From Cladorhizidae sp. MBARI D1340-BT2 (Eukaryota; Porifera; Demospongiae; Poecilosclerida; Cladorhizidae), in NCBI GenBank assembly GCA_028752905.1, contig JAQNBH010000002.1, positions 33,131,530-33,195,529 of the forward strand: a stretch of DNA of 64,000 nt, in the 5' to 3' direction. The notes below the pieces were generated by a model, which was not told the origin of the DNA, did no database searches, and saw nothing but the letters and a program-made list of their open reading frames with translations. The position numbers were made by a program, and so were the translations under genes. Positions 46,346-58,012 of the stretch are shown piece by piece; position 1 is the first letter of the stretch; the number at the start of each line of letters is the position of its first letter.

Positions 46346-46830
46346 GCTCTGACTAACTATTGTCTAGGGGACAGACCAGGCAAAACTACATCACTACATG
46401 TGCACATGTTAGTGTATTCATGACATAAATGCAGTAATAATATTTAGCCACACCCACTACCCCACACACCTAGTGGAAGACTGCTTTCTATCAGATTTTA
46501 GTGTGGGCTCTAAAAAGAGGGACTGCTATATAAGTTACTACTGCAAACTGCACATTTTTACATTCAGGAGGTGATTTCCCATACGACTCTAATAGTCCAA
46601 TACCCTTAATAGTCCACCTTAATTACTGCCACCCGTACATGTAGGTGCAAGGACATAGAGATGGGTACAATTCCTTTAATAGCTGACCTCAACTCCTGCC
46701 ACCCACAGCTGCACTAGAGAGGACATGTTGCGCACTTATGTTGGGGGAATCCCCACCAGCTGCATACATGTGCTCTAGCTTTGATGTAATTGACACACAC
46801 TTACTATCATGAGCCAAAGGTGTCCACCAT
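46346..46830. other. Unassigned stretch
   Basis: It contains a few CTAATAGTCCA-like motifs near 46,590-46,615, resembling the flanking arrays. No gene is seen. Confidence 0.4.
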
Positions 46831-47561
46831 GCCACTTCAAAGGGTCTTCTTCTGACAAGAGAAGGAAACTAACTGCTGCTTATCTTCTGGCAAAGAATAG
46901 ACTTGAACCGTCTCTTAAGCAAAATCACCGAAGAGACAAAGAAGAGATGCTTTAAAACTGCAGACAGAACTTTGTCACGAGTAGACCAGACCATTAGCAA
47001 AGCAGTTTGATGTTACAAAGATGGTGAACAGGATGCTCTGACCTGCTGAGGCTACCAGACACCACCTCTGCACTCCACCAGGGGATCTCTAGCGTACACA
47101 ATCGTACCAACGATGTGATGCTATCGAAGAGGAAGTTGTCTTTGTAACACTGCTTCGAAACAGACCTTAGCCACTCCCTGTTTTACTCGGAACGATCAAA
47201 TGATATGCCGACGAGTGGCTGAATTTCTTGGTGGAATCAACTTCAAAGCACCAACTGGTTGGTCTGGTCGAGTCCGGAAGTGTATGGCATGTTAGCAAAA
47301 GTGTACGTCTCCATGGAGAGGCTTGTTGATCTTGAGAAAATGAGTGAAAAGTTTGAATAGGTTCACGAAGGTCATGACCCTAAATAAATGTACGAGTCAG
47401 GTCTCTGCTTTAAATTGCTTCCAACTTCCACGTCAAGTGTGAGGAGTGAACAGAGATAACATTCACTCGTGGAGCATGGCCACAGAGGGCAAGAGATCAT
47501 GTGGACTTATAGCATGTATAAAACAGTCTGGGCGCTGGCTAATTTTTGCTATTATTTTCCC

Positions 47562-47562
<1 letters not shown>

Positions 47563-47601
<39 letters not shown>

Positions 47602-47622
47602 TTATTTATTTATTTATTTATT
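47563..47622. repeat. (TTTA)n microsatellite
   Basis: About 14 copies of TTTA with one short unit. Confidence 0.95.
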
Positions 47623-47834
47623 TGACTTGAACACTACTGGGTAATAACTTGGATCCTTTGACTTCTGTGGAGAAATTTGATGATATAATTAATGGCACTG
47701 GAATTCCTATAATTTAAATTCCTTTGGCTATGACTGGCATGGCAGGCAATGGTGCCAGTCCTCCCTCGCTGTTTTACAGTGTGCAAATAACCTCTTCCAT
47801 AGAATCCACGCAATAAATTACTGAAATCTCATAA

Positions 47835-48090
47835 AAATGCTGGCTCCAATAGTTATTGGAGGAATAAGGATATTTTTGAGCGTTTTGAGGAAAAACTGTC
47901 TGAAATCGCTCATTCTTGTCAAAATGGGCACATTAGCTTCCTTTTCAACATTATGGAACTGTTTCTACTCTTTAAAAGACAGAAAACATATTTTGGTGAA
48001 AAATATCCCCTTTTTAACCAACCGAGAGAAGCTCTATTTTGCTCCAATTGGGACATTTTTTAGCGTTTTGAGGAAAAACTGCGGAAGAGA
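47835..48090. repeat. Dispersed repeat with internal duplication
   Basis: GCGTTTTGAGGAAAAACTG occurs at about 47,880 and 48,062, each preceded by GCTCCAAT and TTTTT. The block CTCATTCTTGTCAAAATGG to CATTATG also matches 41,935-41,980. It is an old repeat family of unknown type. Confidence 0.75.
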
Positions 48091-48480
48091 ACATCTGGCA
48101 AGAAGTGGTGATTACTGACGATTTTAGATTGCATGATGGAAATGGAGCTTCATTGCAGGGTCCACAGGTCAAATGGGTCCTTCCTCCACCCAAATGCTCT
48201 CGTGCTCACCCGCCTTTGGGCCAGGGTGTCATCCAGGGTGTCATGGCTGCACTGAAAGCGAACTTCAAGGACAAGCTTCTCCTTGTTGTGGTGAGAAGCT
48301 TCAGGTATGACCGGCTGTCTCAGCCGGGAGCCTCGCTACCTGCAGGTGAGTGAAGGTCATGCCTTCCACCGAATATTTTTAATGGTGCAACAATGGCACA
48401 TGGAACACTGTTCCATGCCTCGCGTTACTCGGCTAACTTCTGGGGTAAGTCTGACATCCTGCCGTTCGAACATGCTTACC

Positions 48481-49147
48481 AGCTATGTCAGTATAAGAGA
48501 ACTTGCTATTATTAACCCGCAAGAGGACTTGCTGCTGAAGACACTTTGTTGGGGAGCACACTTCTCTAAATCCCAGCACATCAGAGCGAGTCCTTACTTG
48601 AGGGTGCATCTGAGATGAAGAACCATTCCACAAATGACGGGCAAACTCGATGTTGAATCTCTGCACTTGCAGTCTAAAGTGCACCCAGCTGGCAGAGTGG
48701 GCACCCTATAGAGATGAGTCACAATTGAAGATGATGATGTCATAAAGCAAGGTGAGATTGCGGACGTTCTTAGAACACTCACCCCTCCTCCTAAGGGTTT
48801 TCTCAGCGACTGGTGGTGCTTCGACGGTGACTACACTGACTCCCAAGGATGAAGATGACGCACATCTCTAAGCTGACAAGACGGAGCCATGAAGACCTAC
48901 TAAGTGCAGTTATCATTGGGAAAGCACACCAATGGTGAAGACACTTTTGTGCATGCCTGCAGGACTGCATGTTGTGAAGATGGTACATCAACATGCTTAT
49001 TAATGTATATCACAAATGTCTGCATCCATTGGAGACTCCCTCCACCCACTTCATCCCGTGGCTGCCACTGATGCTAATGTAGTCTCATTCTGACATGCCA
49101 ATGGACTAGTTTATTACTTATGTGTGCAACATTAAGTTATATGCATA
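48481..49147. other. Unassigned; possible transposase tail
   Basis: A short frame near 48,722-48,780 reads EDDDVIKQGEIADVLRTL, which resembles the acidic tail region of Tigger-type proteins. Otherwise nothing is recognised. Confidence 0.3.
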
Positions 49148-52100
49148 GTTACTCTAATAGTCCATTCTCCCTAATGGTCCATTCTCTCTAACAGTCCATT
49201 ATCTTTAATGACTACTCATTCAGTCTCTTTAACAGTCCATTCTCTCTAATGGCCCATTCTCTCTAATTGTCTATTCTCTCTAATGGCCCATTCTCTCTAA
49301 TTGTCTATTCTCTCTAATGGCCCATTCTCTCTAATTGTCTATTCTCTCTAATGGCCCATTCTCTCTAATTGTCTATTCTCTCTAATGGCCCATTCTCTCT
49401 AATTGTCTATTCTCTCTAATGGCCCATTCTCTCTAATGCCCCATTCTCTCTAATTGTCTATTCTCTCTAATGGCCCATTCTCTCTAATGGCCCATTCTCT
49501 CTAATTGTCTATTCTCTCTAATGGCCCATTCTCTCTAATTGTCTATTCTCTCTAATGGCCCATTCTCTCTAATTGTCTATTCTCTCTAATGGCCCATTCT
49601 CTCTAATTGTCTATTCTCTCTAATGGCCCATTCTCTCTAATTGTCTATTCTCTCTAATGGCCCATTCTCTCTAATTGTCTATTCTCTCTAATGGCCCATT
49701 CTCTCTAATTGTCTATTCTCTCTAATGGCCCATTCTCTCTAATGGCCCATTCTCTCTAATTGTCTATTCTCTCTAATGGCCCATTCTCTCTAATTGTCTA
49801 TTCTCTCTAATGGCCCATTCTCTCTAATTGTCTAGTCTCTCTAATGGCCCATTCTCTCTAATTGTCTATTCTCTCTAATGGCCCATTCTCTCTAATTGTC
49901 TATTCTCTCTAATGGCCCATTCTCTCTAATTGTCTATTCTCTCTAATGGCCCATTCTCTCTAATTGTCTATTCTCTCTAATGGCCCATTCTCTCTAATTG
50001 TCTATTCTCTCTAATGGCCCATTCTCTCTAATTGTCTATTCTCTCTAATGGCCCATTCTCTCTAATTGTCTATTCTCTCTAATGGCCCATTCTCTCTAAT
50101 TGTCTATTCTCTCTAATGGCCCATTCTCTCTAATTGTCTATTCTCTCTAATGGCCCATTCTCTCTAATGGCCCATTCTCTCTAATGGCCCATTCTCTCTA
50201 ATTGTCTATTCTCTCTAATGGCCCATTCTCTCTAATTGTCTATTCTCTCTAATGGCCCATTCTCTCTAATTGTCTATTCTCTCTAATGGCCCATTCTCTC
50301 TAATTGTCTATTCTCTCTAATGGCCCATTCTCTCTAATTGTCTATTCTCTCTAATGGCCCATTCTCTCTAATTGTCTATTCTCTCTAATGGCCCATTCTC
50401 TCTAATTGTCTATTCTCTCTAATGGCCCATTCTCTCTAATGGCCCATTCTCTCTAATTGTCTATTCTCTCTAATGGCCCATTCTCTCTAATTGTCTATTC
50501 TCTCTAATGGCCCATTCTCTCTAATTGTCTAGTCTCTCTAATGGCCCATTCTCTCTAATTGTCTATTCTCTCTAATGGCCCATTCTCTCTAATTGTCTAT
50601 TCTCTCTAATGGCCCATTCTCTCTAATTGTCTATTCTCTCTAATGGCCCATTCTCTCTAATTGTCTATTCTCTCTAATGGCCCATTCTCTCTAATTGTCT
50701 ATTCTCTCTAATGGCCCATTCTCTCTAATTGTCTATTCTCTCTAATGGCCCATTCTCTCTTAATTGTCTATTCTCTCTAATGGCCCATTCTCTCTAATTG
50801 TCTATTCTCTCTAATGGCCCATTCTCTCTAATTGTCTATTCTCTCTAATGGCCCATTCTCTCTAATTGTCTATTCTCTCTAATGGCCCATTCTCTCTAAT
50901 GGCCCATTCTCTCTAATTGTCTATTCTCTCTAATGGCCCATTCTCTCTAATTGTCTATTCTCTCTAATGGCCCATTCTCTCTAATTGTCTATTCTCTCTA
51001 ATGGCCCATTCTCTCTAATTGTCTATTCTCTCTAATGGCCCATTCTCTCTAATTGTCTATTCTCTCTAATGGCCCATTCTCTCTAATTGTCTATTCTCTC
51101 TAATGGCCCATTCTCTCTAATTGTCTATTCTCTCTAATGGCCCATTCTCTCTAATTGTCTATTCTCTCTAATGGCCCATTCTCTCTAATTGTCTATTCTC
51201 TCTAATGGCCCATTCTCTCTAATTGTCTATTCTCTCTAATGGCCCATTCTCTCTAATTGTCTATTCTCTCTAATGGCCCATTCTCTCTAATGGCCCATTC
51301 TCTCTAATTGTCTATTCTCTCTAATGGCCCATTCTCTCTAATGGCCCATTCTCTCTAATTGTCTATTCTCTCTAATGGCCCATTCTCTCTAATTGTCTAT
51401 TCTCTCTAATGGCCCATTCTCTCTAATTGTCTATTCTCTCTAATGGCCCATTCTCTCTAATTGTCTATTCTCTCTAATGGCCCATTCTCTCTAATTGTCT
51501 ATTCTCTCTAATGGCCCATTCTCTCTAATTGTCTATTCTCTCTAATGGCCCATTCTCTCTAATTGTCTATTCTCTCTAATGGCCCATTCTCTCTAATGGC
51601 CCATTCTCTCTAATTGTCTATTCTCTCTAATGGCCCATTCTCTCTAATTGTCTATTCTCTCTAATGGCCCATTCTCTCTAATTGTCTATTCTCTCTAATG
51701 GCCCATTCTCTCTAATTGTCTATTCTCTCTAATGGCCCATTCTCTCTTAATTGTCTATTCTCTCTAATGGCCCATTCTCTCTAATTGTCTATTCTCTCTA
51801 ATGGCCCATTCTCTCTAATTGTCTATTCTCTCTAATGGCCCATTCTCTCTAATTGTCTATTCTCTCTAATGGCCCATTCTCTCTAATTGTCTATTCTCTC
51901 TAATGGCCCATTCTCTCTAATTGTCTATTCTCTCTAATGGCCCATTCTCTCTAATTGTCTATTCTCTCTAATGGCCCATTCTCTCTAATGGCCCATTCTC
52001 TCTAATGGCCCATTCTCTCTAATTGTCTATTCTCTCTAATGGCCCATTCTCTCTAATTGTCTATTCTCTCTAATTGTCTATTCTCTCTAATGGCCCATTC

Positions 52101-54165
52101 TCTCTAATTGTCTATTCTCTCTAATGGCCCATTCTCTCTAATTGTCTATTCTCTCTAATGGCCCATTCTCTCTAATTGTCTATTCTCTCTAATGGCCCAT
52201 TCTCTCTAATTGTCTATTCTCTCTAATGGCCCATTCTCTCTAATGGCCCATTCTCTCTAATTGTCTATTCTCTCTAATGGCCCATTCTCTCTGTCTATTC
52301 TCTCTAATGGCCCATTCTCTCTAATTGTCTATTCTCTCTAATGGCCCATTCTCTCTAATTGTCTATTCTCTCTAATGGCCCATTCTCTCTAATTGTCTAT
52401 TCTCTCTAATGGCCCATTCTCTCTAATTGTCTATTCTCTCTAATGGCCCATTCTCTCTAATTGTCTATTCTCTCTAATGGCCCATTCTCTCTAATTGTCT
52501 ATTCTCTCTAATGGCCCATTCTCTCTGTCTATTCTCTCTAATGGCCCATTCTCTCTAATTGTCTATTCTCTCTAATGGCCCATTGTCTATTCTCTCTAAT
52601 GGCCCATTCTCTCTAATTGTCTATTCTCTCTAATGGCCCGTTCTCTCTAATTGTCTATTCTCTCTAATGACCCATTCTCTCTAATTGTCTATTCTCTCTA
52701 ATGGCCCATTCTCTCTAATTGTCTATTCTCTCTAATGGCCCATTCTCTCTAATTGTCTATTCTCTCTAATGGCCCATTCTCTCTAATGGCCCATTCTCTC
52801 TAATTGTCTATTCTCTCTAATGGCCCATTCTCTCTAATTGTCTATTCTCTCTAATGGCCCATTCTCTCTAATTGTCTATTCTCTCTAATGGCCCATTCTC
52901 TCTAATTGTCTATTCTCTCTAATGGTCCATTCTCTCTAATTGTCTATTCTCTCTAATGGCCCATTCTCTCTAATTGTCTATTCTCTCTAATGGCCCATTC
53001 TCTCTAATTGTCTATTCTCTCTAATGGCCCATTCTCTCTAATGGCCCATTCTCTCTAATTGTCTATTCTCTCTAATGGCCCATTCTCTCTAATTGTCTAT
53101 TCTCTCTAATGGCCCATTCTCTCTAATTGTCTATTCTCTCTAATGGCCCATTCTCTCTAATTGTCTATTCTCTCTAATGGCCCATTCTCTCTAATTGTCT
53201 ATTCTCTCTAATGGCCCATTCTCTCTAATTGTCTATTCTCTCTAATGGCCCATTCTCTCTAATTGTCTATTCTCTCTAATGGCCCATTCTCTCTAATTGT
53301 CTATTCTCTCTAATGGCCCATTCTCTCTAATTGTCTATTCTCTCTAATGGCCCATTCTCTCTAATTGTCTATTCTCTCTAATGGCCCATTCTCTCTAATT
53401 GTCTATTCTCTCTAATGGCCCATTCTCTCTAATTGTCTATTCTCTCTAATGGCCCATTCTCTCTAATTGTCTATTCTCTCTAATGGCCCATTCTCTCTAA
53501 TTGTCTATTCTCTCTAATGGCCCATTCTCTCTAATTGTCTATTCTCTCTAATGGCCCATTCTCTCTAATTGTCTATTCTCTCTAATGGCCCATTCTCTCT
53601 AATGGCCCATTCTCTCTAATTGTCTATTCTCTCTAATGGCCCATTCTCTCTAATTGTCTATTCTCTCTAATGGCCCATTCTCTCTAATTGTCTATTCTCT
53701 CTAATGGCCCATTCTCTCTAATTGTCTATTCTCTCTAATGGCCCATTCTCTCTAATTGTCTATTCTCTCTAATGGCCCATTCTCTCTAATTGTCTAGTCT
53801 CTCTAATGGCCCATTCTCTCTAATTGTCTATTCTCTCTAATGGCCCATTCTCTCTAATTGTCTATTCTCTCTAATGGCCCATTCTCTCTAATTGTCTATT
53901 CTCTCTAATGGCCCATTCTCTCTAATTGTCTATTCTCTCTAATGGCCCATTCTCTCTAATTGTCTATTCTCTCTAATGGCCCATTCTCTCTAATGGCCCA
54001 TTCTCTCTAATTGTCTATTCTCTCTAATGGTCCATTCTCTCTAATTGTCTATTCTCTCTAATGGCCCATTCTCTCTAATGGCCCATTCTCTCTAATGGCC
54101 CATTCTCTCTAATTGTCTATTCTCTCTAATAGTACATTATCTCTAATAGCCATTCTCTAATAGTC
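49148..54165. repeat. 17/34-bp satellite array, 5.0 kb
   Basis: About 295 copies of a 17-bp monomer in two forms, CTCTCTAATGGCCCATT and CTCTCTAATTGTCTATT, which alternate as a 34-bp dimer. In places the first form occurs two or three times in a row (for example near 50,165-50,200 and 51,975-52,010). Rare variants such as TCTAGTCTC (49,832; 50,529; 53,798) and an extra T (50,757; 51,746) recur, which suggests block duplications. The strand is pyrimidine-rich and has no open frame of note. Confidence 0.97.
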
Positions 54166-54534
54166 CATCTGGCAACCCTATGCCCATGGGTGGACTATTA
54201 GGTAGAACAGACTGTGCTGAGTGTACAAGTCATATATGCATGAGTATACATGTTGTCATGGATGTACGTGTGGGCACTGTATGTGTACAGGTCATGGTTG
54301 CATAGAGACAGGGAGTTGGGGTTATGTTAGTTAACTCCTCCCCCCTCATGTATATATGCATGAGTCAGTGTGTTGGGTCTCCAGCCATATGGCCATACTC
54401 CGTGCTACTTCACTATAATTGCACCTAACAGCAGGTACATGCCTGGAGCCCTAATAACCTACAGTTGTCAACAACTGGATTCTCCCCTGATAAAATAAGT
54501 CTTCAGTGCTCTTTGTGGTAGTCATGAATTGATT
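54166..54534. other. Unassigned stretch
   Basis: TAGTCCATCTGG and the inverted GGACTATTAGG-like sequence sit at the array edge (54,160-54,205). No gene is seen. Confidence 0.4.
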
Positions 54535-54832
54535 AAGGCATGGATATCATGTGATTGTGGCATGACTGTCATGTGATTACAGCATGGATGACATGTGATT
54601 ATGGTATGATTGTCATGTGAATACACCCATGGATGTTATGTGATTGTGGCATGGCTGTCATGTGATTACAGCATGGATGCCATGTGATTATGCATGACTG
54701 TGACTGTCATTGACTACAGCATGGATGCCATGTGATTATGGTATGATTGTCATGTGAATACACCCATGGATGTTATGTAATTACAGCATGGATGTCATGT
54801 GATTATAGCATGGCTATCATGTGATTACACGA
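54535..54832. repeat. Degenerate 22-bp-like tandem repeat
   Basis: Copies of ATGTGATTATGGCATGACTGTC and ATGTGATTACAGCATGGATG alternate. A longer block with GTGAATACACCCATGGATGT recurs near 54,617 and 54,754. Confidence 0.85.
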
Positions 54833-54971
54833 AAGCTTTTTCATGGGAGAGAAGCTATGTAGTATTATAACTGTCTCTATATCCCAGCTCCCCATAGTTA
54901 CAGCAATATTGGAGTCACTCGTAACCAAGCTACCGACAAGCAACAGAAGTTCGTACCCTATCATAGGACAG

Positions 54972-55117
54972 ACCTGCAACAAGCCACACCTCCTGCAACA
55001 AGCAACACCTACAACAAGCAACACCTCCTACAACAAGCAACACCTACAACAAGCAACACCTGCAACAAGCAACACCTCCTACAACAAGCAACACCTGCAA
55101 CAAGCAACACCTACAAA
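54972..55117. repeat. CAACAAGCAACACCT microsatellite
   Basis: About ten copies of CAACAAGCAACACCTRC-type units of 15-18 bp, ending about 30 bp before a splice acceptor. Confidence 0.92.
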
Positions 55118-55145
55118 CTCTGCTCTAATTTTTTTTCTGGTGTAG

Positions 55146-55336
55146 TTCAACAAGAACCTCAGCATCTCGCACAACCACACGAGCACAACAGCGATCAGAT
55201 CACCATGAGCGCTGCAGGTAGCTTTACCAACGAAAGTGTTCTGCTGCACACGGACACTGATCACTTGCCCAATCCGGTATACTCCTCCATCCCTGAGGCT
55301 CATCACCAATACCTGGTGGCCAATGTACGCCAGCAG
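55146..55336 (+). CDS. Single-pass membrane protein gene, first visible exon
   Basis: A strong pyrimidine tract and TGGTGTAG precede this exon, and CAGCAG|GTAAGG ends it in phase 0. The frame is open throughout (63 complete codons), polar, Gln/His-rich at the start (QQEPQHLAQPHEH), then SFTNESVLLHTD, PNPVYSSI and LVANVRQQ. An ATG at 55,205 (ATCACCATGAGC) could be the true start, with the part before it as leader. Otherwise an upstream exon supplies one base of a split codon. There is no signal peptide, which suits an N-terminus facing the cytoplasm. The join to the next exon at 62,039 keeps frame. No family is recognised. Confidence 0.68.
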
Positions 55337-55344
55337 GTAAGGAT

Positions 55345-55580
55345 GAAGGGGGCGGGGTGGAGGCGGGGGGAGGGCGGGTTAGGATGAATGGGTGCGGGGG
55401 AGGCGGGTTAGGATGAAGGGGGTAGGGATGGAGGTATGTTAGGGGGTGGGGTGGAGGCGGGTTAAGGGGTGGGGGGGGAGGCGGGTTAGGGGGTGGGGGG
55501 GAGGCGGGTTGGGATGAAGGTGGGCGGGGGGAGGCAGGGGAGGATGAAAGGGGCGGGGTGGAGGTGGGTTAGGACTGTTG
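55345..55580. repeat. G-rich minisatellite next to the splice donor
   Basis: Irregular 20-35-bp units of GGGTGGGGTGGAGGCGGGTT with GGATGAA spacers start within 10 bases of the exon donor at 55,337. Many G-runs of three or more on the transcribed-sense strand could form G-quadruplexes in DNA or pre-mRNA. Confidence 0.9.
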
Positions 55581-55727
55581 GTGGGGAACTGTCATGGGAG
55601 AGAGAGTGAGTGAGAGGGATTGGGAAAGGGAGAGAGCTACATACAGTAACTCCATTAGTGTGGCTGCAGATGTCGTGTCATTCAGCAAATACATGTAGGC
55701 TGTTCTTCTGTTGAGATGTGACTATCT
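55581..55727. other. Intron sequence, unassigned
   Basis: GA-rich patch (GGGAGAGAGAGTGAGTGAGAG-like), then single-copy sequence. Confidence 0.4.
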
Positions 55728-58012
55728 CTAGCCCTGGTCCCAGCCTTGACTCTAGCCCTGGTCCCAGCCTTGACTCTAGCCCTGGTCCCAGCCTTGACTC
55801 TAACCCTGGTCCCAGCCTTGACTCTAGCCCTGGTCCTAGCCTTGACTCTAGCCCTGGTCCTAGCCTAGACTCTAGCCCTGGTCCTAGCCTTGACTCTAGC
55901 CCTGGTCCTAGCCTTGACTCTAGCCCTGGTCCCAGCCTTGACTCTAGCCCTGGTCCTAGCCTTGACTCTAGCCCTGGTCCCAGCCTTGACTCTAGCCCTG
56001 GTCCCAGCCTTGACTCTAGCCGTGGTCCCAGCCTTGACTCTAGCCGTGGTCCCAGCCTTGACTCTAGCCCTGGTCCCAGCCTTGACTCTAGCCCTGGTCC
56101 CAGCCTTGACTCTAGCCCTGGTCCCAGCCTTGACTCTAGCCCTGGTCCCAGCCTTGACTCTAGCACTGGTCCCAGCCTTGACTCTAGCCCTGGTCCCAGC
56201 CTTGACTCTAGCCCTGGTCCCAGCCTTGACTCTAGCCCTGGTCCCAGCCTTGACTCTAGCCCTGGTCCTAGCCTTGACTCTAGCCCTGGTCCTAGCCTTG
56301 ACTCTAGCCCTGGTCCTAGCCTTGACTCTAGCCCTGGTCCCAGCCTTGACTCTAGCCCTGGTCCTAGCCTTGACTCTAGCCCTGGTCCCAGCCTTGACTC
56401 TAGCCCTGGTCCCAGCCTTGACTCTAGCACTGGTCCTAGCCTTGACTCTAGAACTGGTCCTAGCCTTGACTCTAGCCCTGGTCCTAGCCTTGACTCTAGC
56501 CCTGGTCCTAGCCTTGACTCTAGCCCTGGTCCCAGCCTTGACTCTAGCCCTGGTCCCAGCCTTGACTCTAGCACTGGTCCTAGCCTTGACTCTAGAACTG
56601 GTCCTAGCCTTGACTCTAGAACTGGTCCTAGCCTTGACTCTAGCCCTGGTCCTAGCCTTGACTCTAGCCCTGGTACCAGCCTTGACTCTAGCACTGGTCC
56701 CGGCCTTGACTCTAGTCCTGGTCCTGGCCTTGACTCTAGCACTGGTCCCAGCCTTGACTCTAGCCCTGGTCCTAGCCTTGACTCTAGCCCTGCCTTGACT
56801 CTAGCCCTGGTCTCAGCCTTGACTCTAGCACTGGTCCTGGCCTTGACTCTAGTCCTGGTCCTGGCCTTGACTCTAGCACTGGTCCCAGCCTTGACTCTAG
56901 CCCTGCCTTGACTCTAGCCCTTGTCCTAGCCTTGACTCTAGCCCTGGTCCCAGCCTTGACTCTAGCCCTGGTCCTAGCTTGACTCTAGCCCTGGTCCCAG
57001 CCTTGACTCTAGCCCTGGTCCTAGCCTTGACTCTAGCCCTGGTCCCAGCCTTGACTCTAGCCCTGGTCCTAGCCTTGACTCTAGCCCTGGTCCCAGCCTT
57101 GACTCTAGCCCTGGTCCTAGCCTTGACTCTAGTCCTGGTCCTAGCCCTGGTCCTAGCCTTGACTCTAGCACTGGTCCTAGCCTTGACTCTAGCCCTGGTC
57201 CTAGCCTTGAGACTCTAGCACTGGTCCCAGCCTTGACTCTAGCCCTGGTCCTAGCCTTGACTCTAGCCCTGGTCCTGGCCTTGACTCTAGCCCTGGTCCT
57301 GGCCTTGACTCTAGCACTGGTCCCAGCCTTGACTCTATCCCTGGTAGCCTTGACTCTAGCACTGGTCCCAGCCTTGACTCTAGCCCTGGTCCTAGCCTTG
57401 ACTCTAGCCCTGGTCCTAGCCTTGACTCTAGCCCTGGTCCTAGCCTTGACTCTAGCCCTGGTCCTAGCCTTGACTCTAGCCCTGGTCCCAGCCTTGACTC
57501 TAGCCCTGGTCCCAGCCTTGACTCTAGCCCTGGTCCCAGCCTTGACTCTAGCCCTGGTCCTAGCCTTGACTCTAGCACTGGTCCTAGCCTTGACTCTAGC
57601 CCTGGTCCTAGCCTTGACTCTAGCCCTGCCTTGACTCTAGCCCTGGTCCTAGCCTTGACTCTAGCCCTGGTCCTAGCCTTGACTCTAGCCCTGGTCCTAG
57701 CCTTGACTCTAGCCCTGGTCCCAGCCTTGACTCTAGCCCTGGTCCCAGCCTTGACTCTAGCCCTGGTCCCAGCCTTGACTCTAGCCCTGGTCCTAGCCTT
57801 GACTCTAGCCCTGGTCCTAGCCTTGACTCTAGCCCTGGTCCTAGCCTTGACTCTAGCCCTGGTCCCAGCCTTGACTCTAGCCCTGGTCCCAGCCTTGACT
57901 CTAGCCTTGGTCCCAGCCTTGGTCCCAGCCTTGACTCTAGATCCTGGCTCCAACCCGAGTCTTGACTCTAGATCCTGGCTCCAACCCGAGTCTTGACTCT
58001 AGCCCTGTTGCT
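55728..58012. repeat. 24-bp intronic minisatellite, about 95 copies
   Basis: The unit is TAGCCCTGGTCCCAGCCTTG plus ACTC, with GGTCCC and GGTCCT as the two main variants and rarer CACTGG, CGTGG and GAACTGG forms. The 24-bp length keeps frames open on both strands: plus-strand 397 codons (GPSLDSSP repeated, 55,718-56,911), a second plus frame (LVPALTLA) and minus-strand 354 codons (LESRLGPG). It lies inside the first visible intron of the membrane-protein gene, so these ORFs are not taken as genes. Confidence 0.96.

Larger units (their letters stand above)
46831..48480 (+). pseudogene. Second pogo/Tigger-like transposase, broken by an insertion
   Basis: Ordered plus-strand remnants are: a CENP-B-type helix-turn-helix (ICRRVAEFLGGINFKAPTGW, near 47,200-47,262), the first catalytic region (YESGLCFKLLP near 47,392; intact relatives have D-E-S/T-GL-F), the end of the DDE core (QVKWVLPPPKCS and QGVIQGVMAALKANFKDKLL, 48,165-48,290), and the helical tail (ANFWGKSDILP, near 48,430-48,470). 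Stops and frameshifts separate them. The middle of the core is replaced by a TTTA microsatellite and dispersed repeats (about 47,540-48,100). Intact Tigger proteins are about 450-600 residues. Confidence 0.6.

Noticed and set aside
54843..55145. 100-codon ORF upstream of the first visible exon as an additional exon
   Set aside because: Its second half is the CAACAAGCAACACCT repeat, and it ends in the acceptor TAG itself, so it is intron or upstream sequence.
55718..57953. GPSLDSSP, LVPALTLA and LESRLGPG repeat proteins
   Set aside because: Opposite-strand and overlapping frames in a 24-bp intronic minisatellite.
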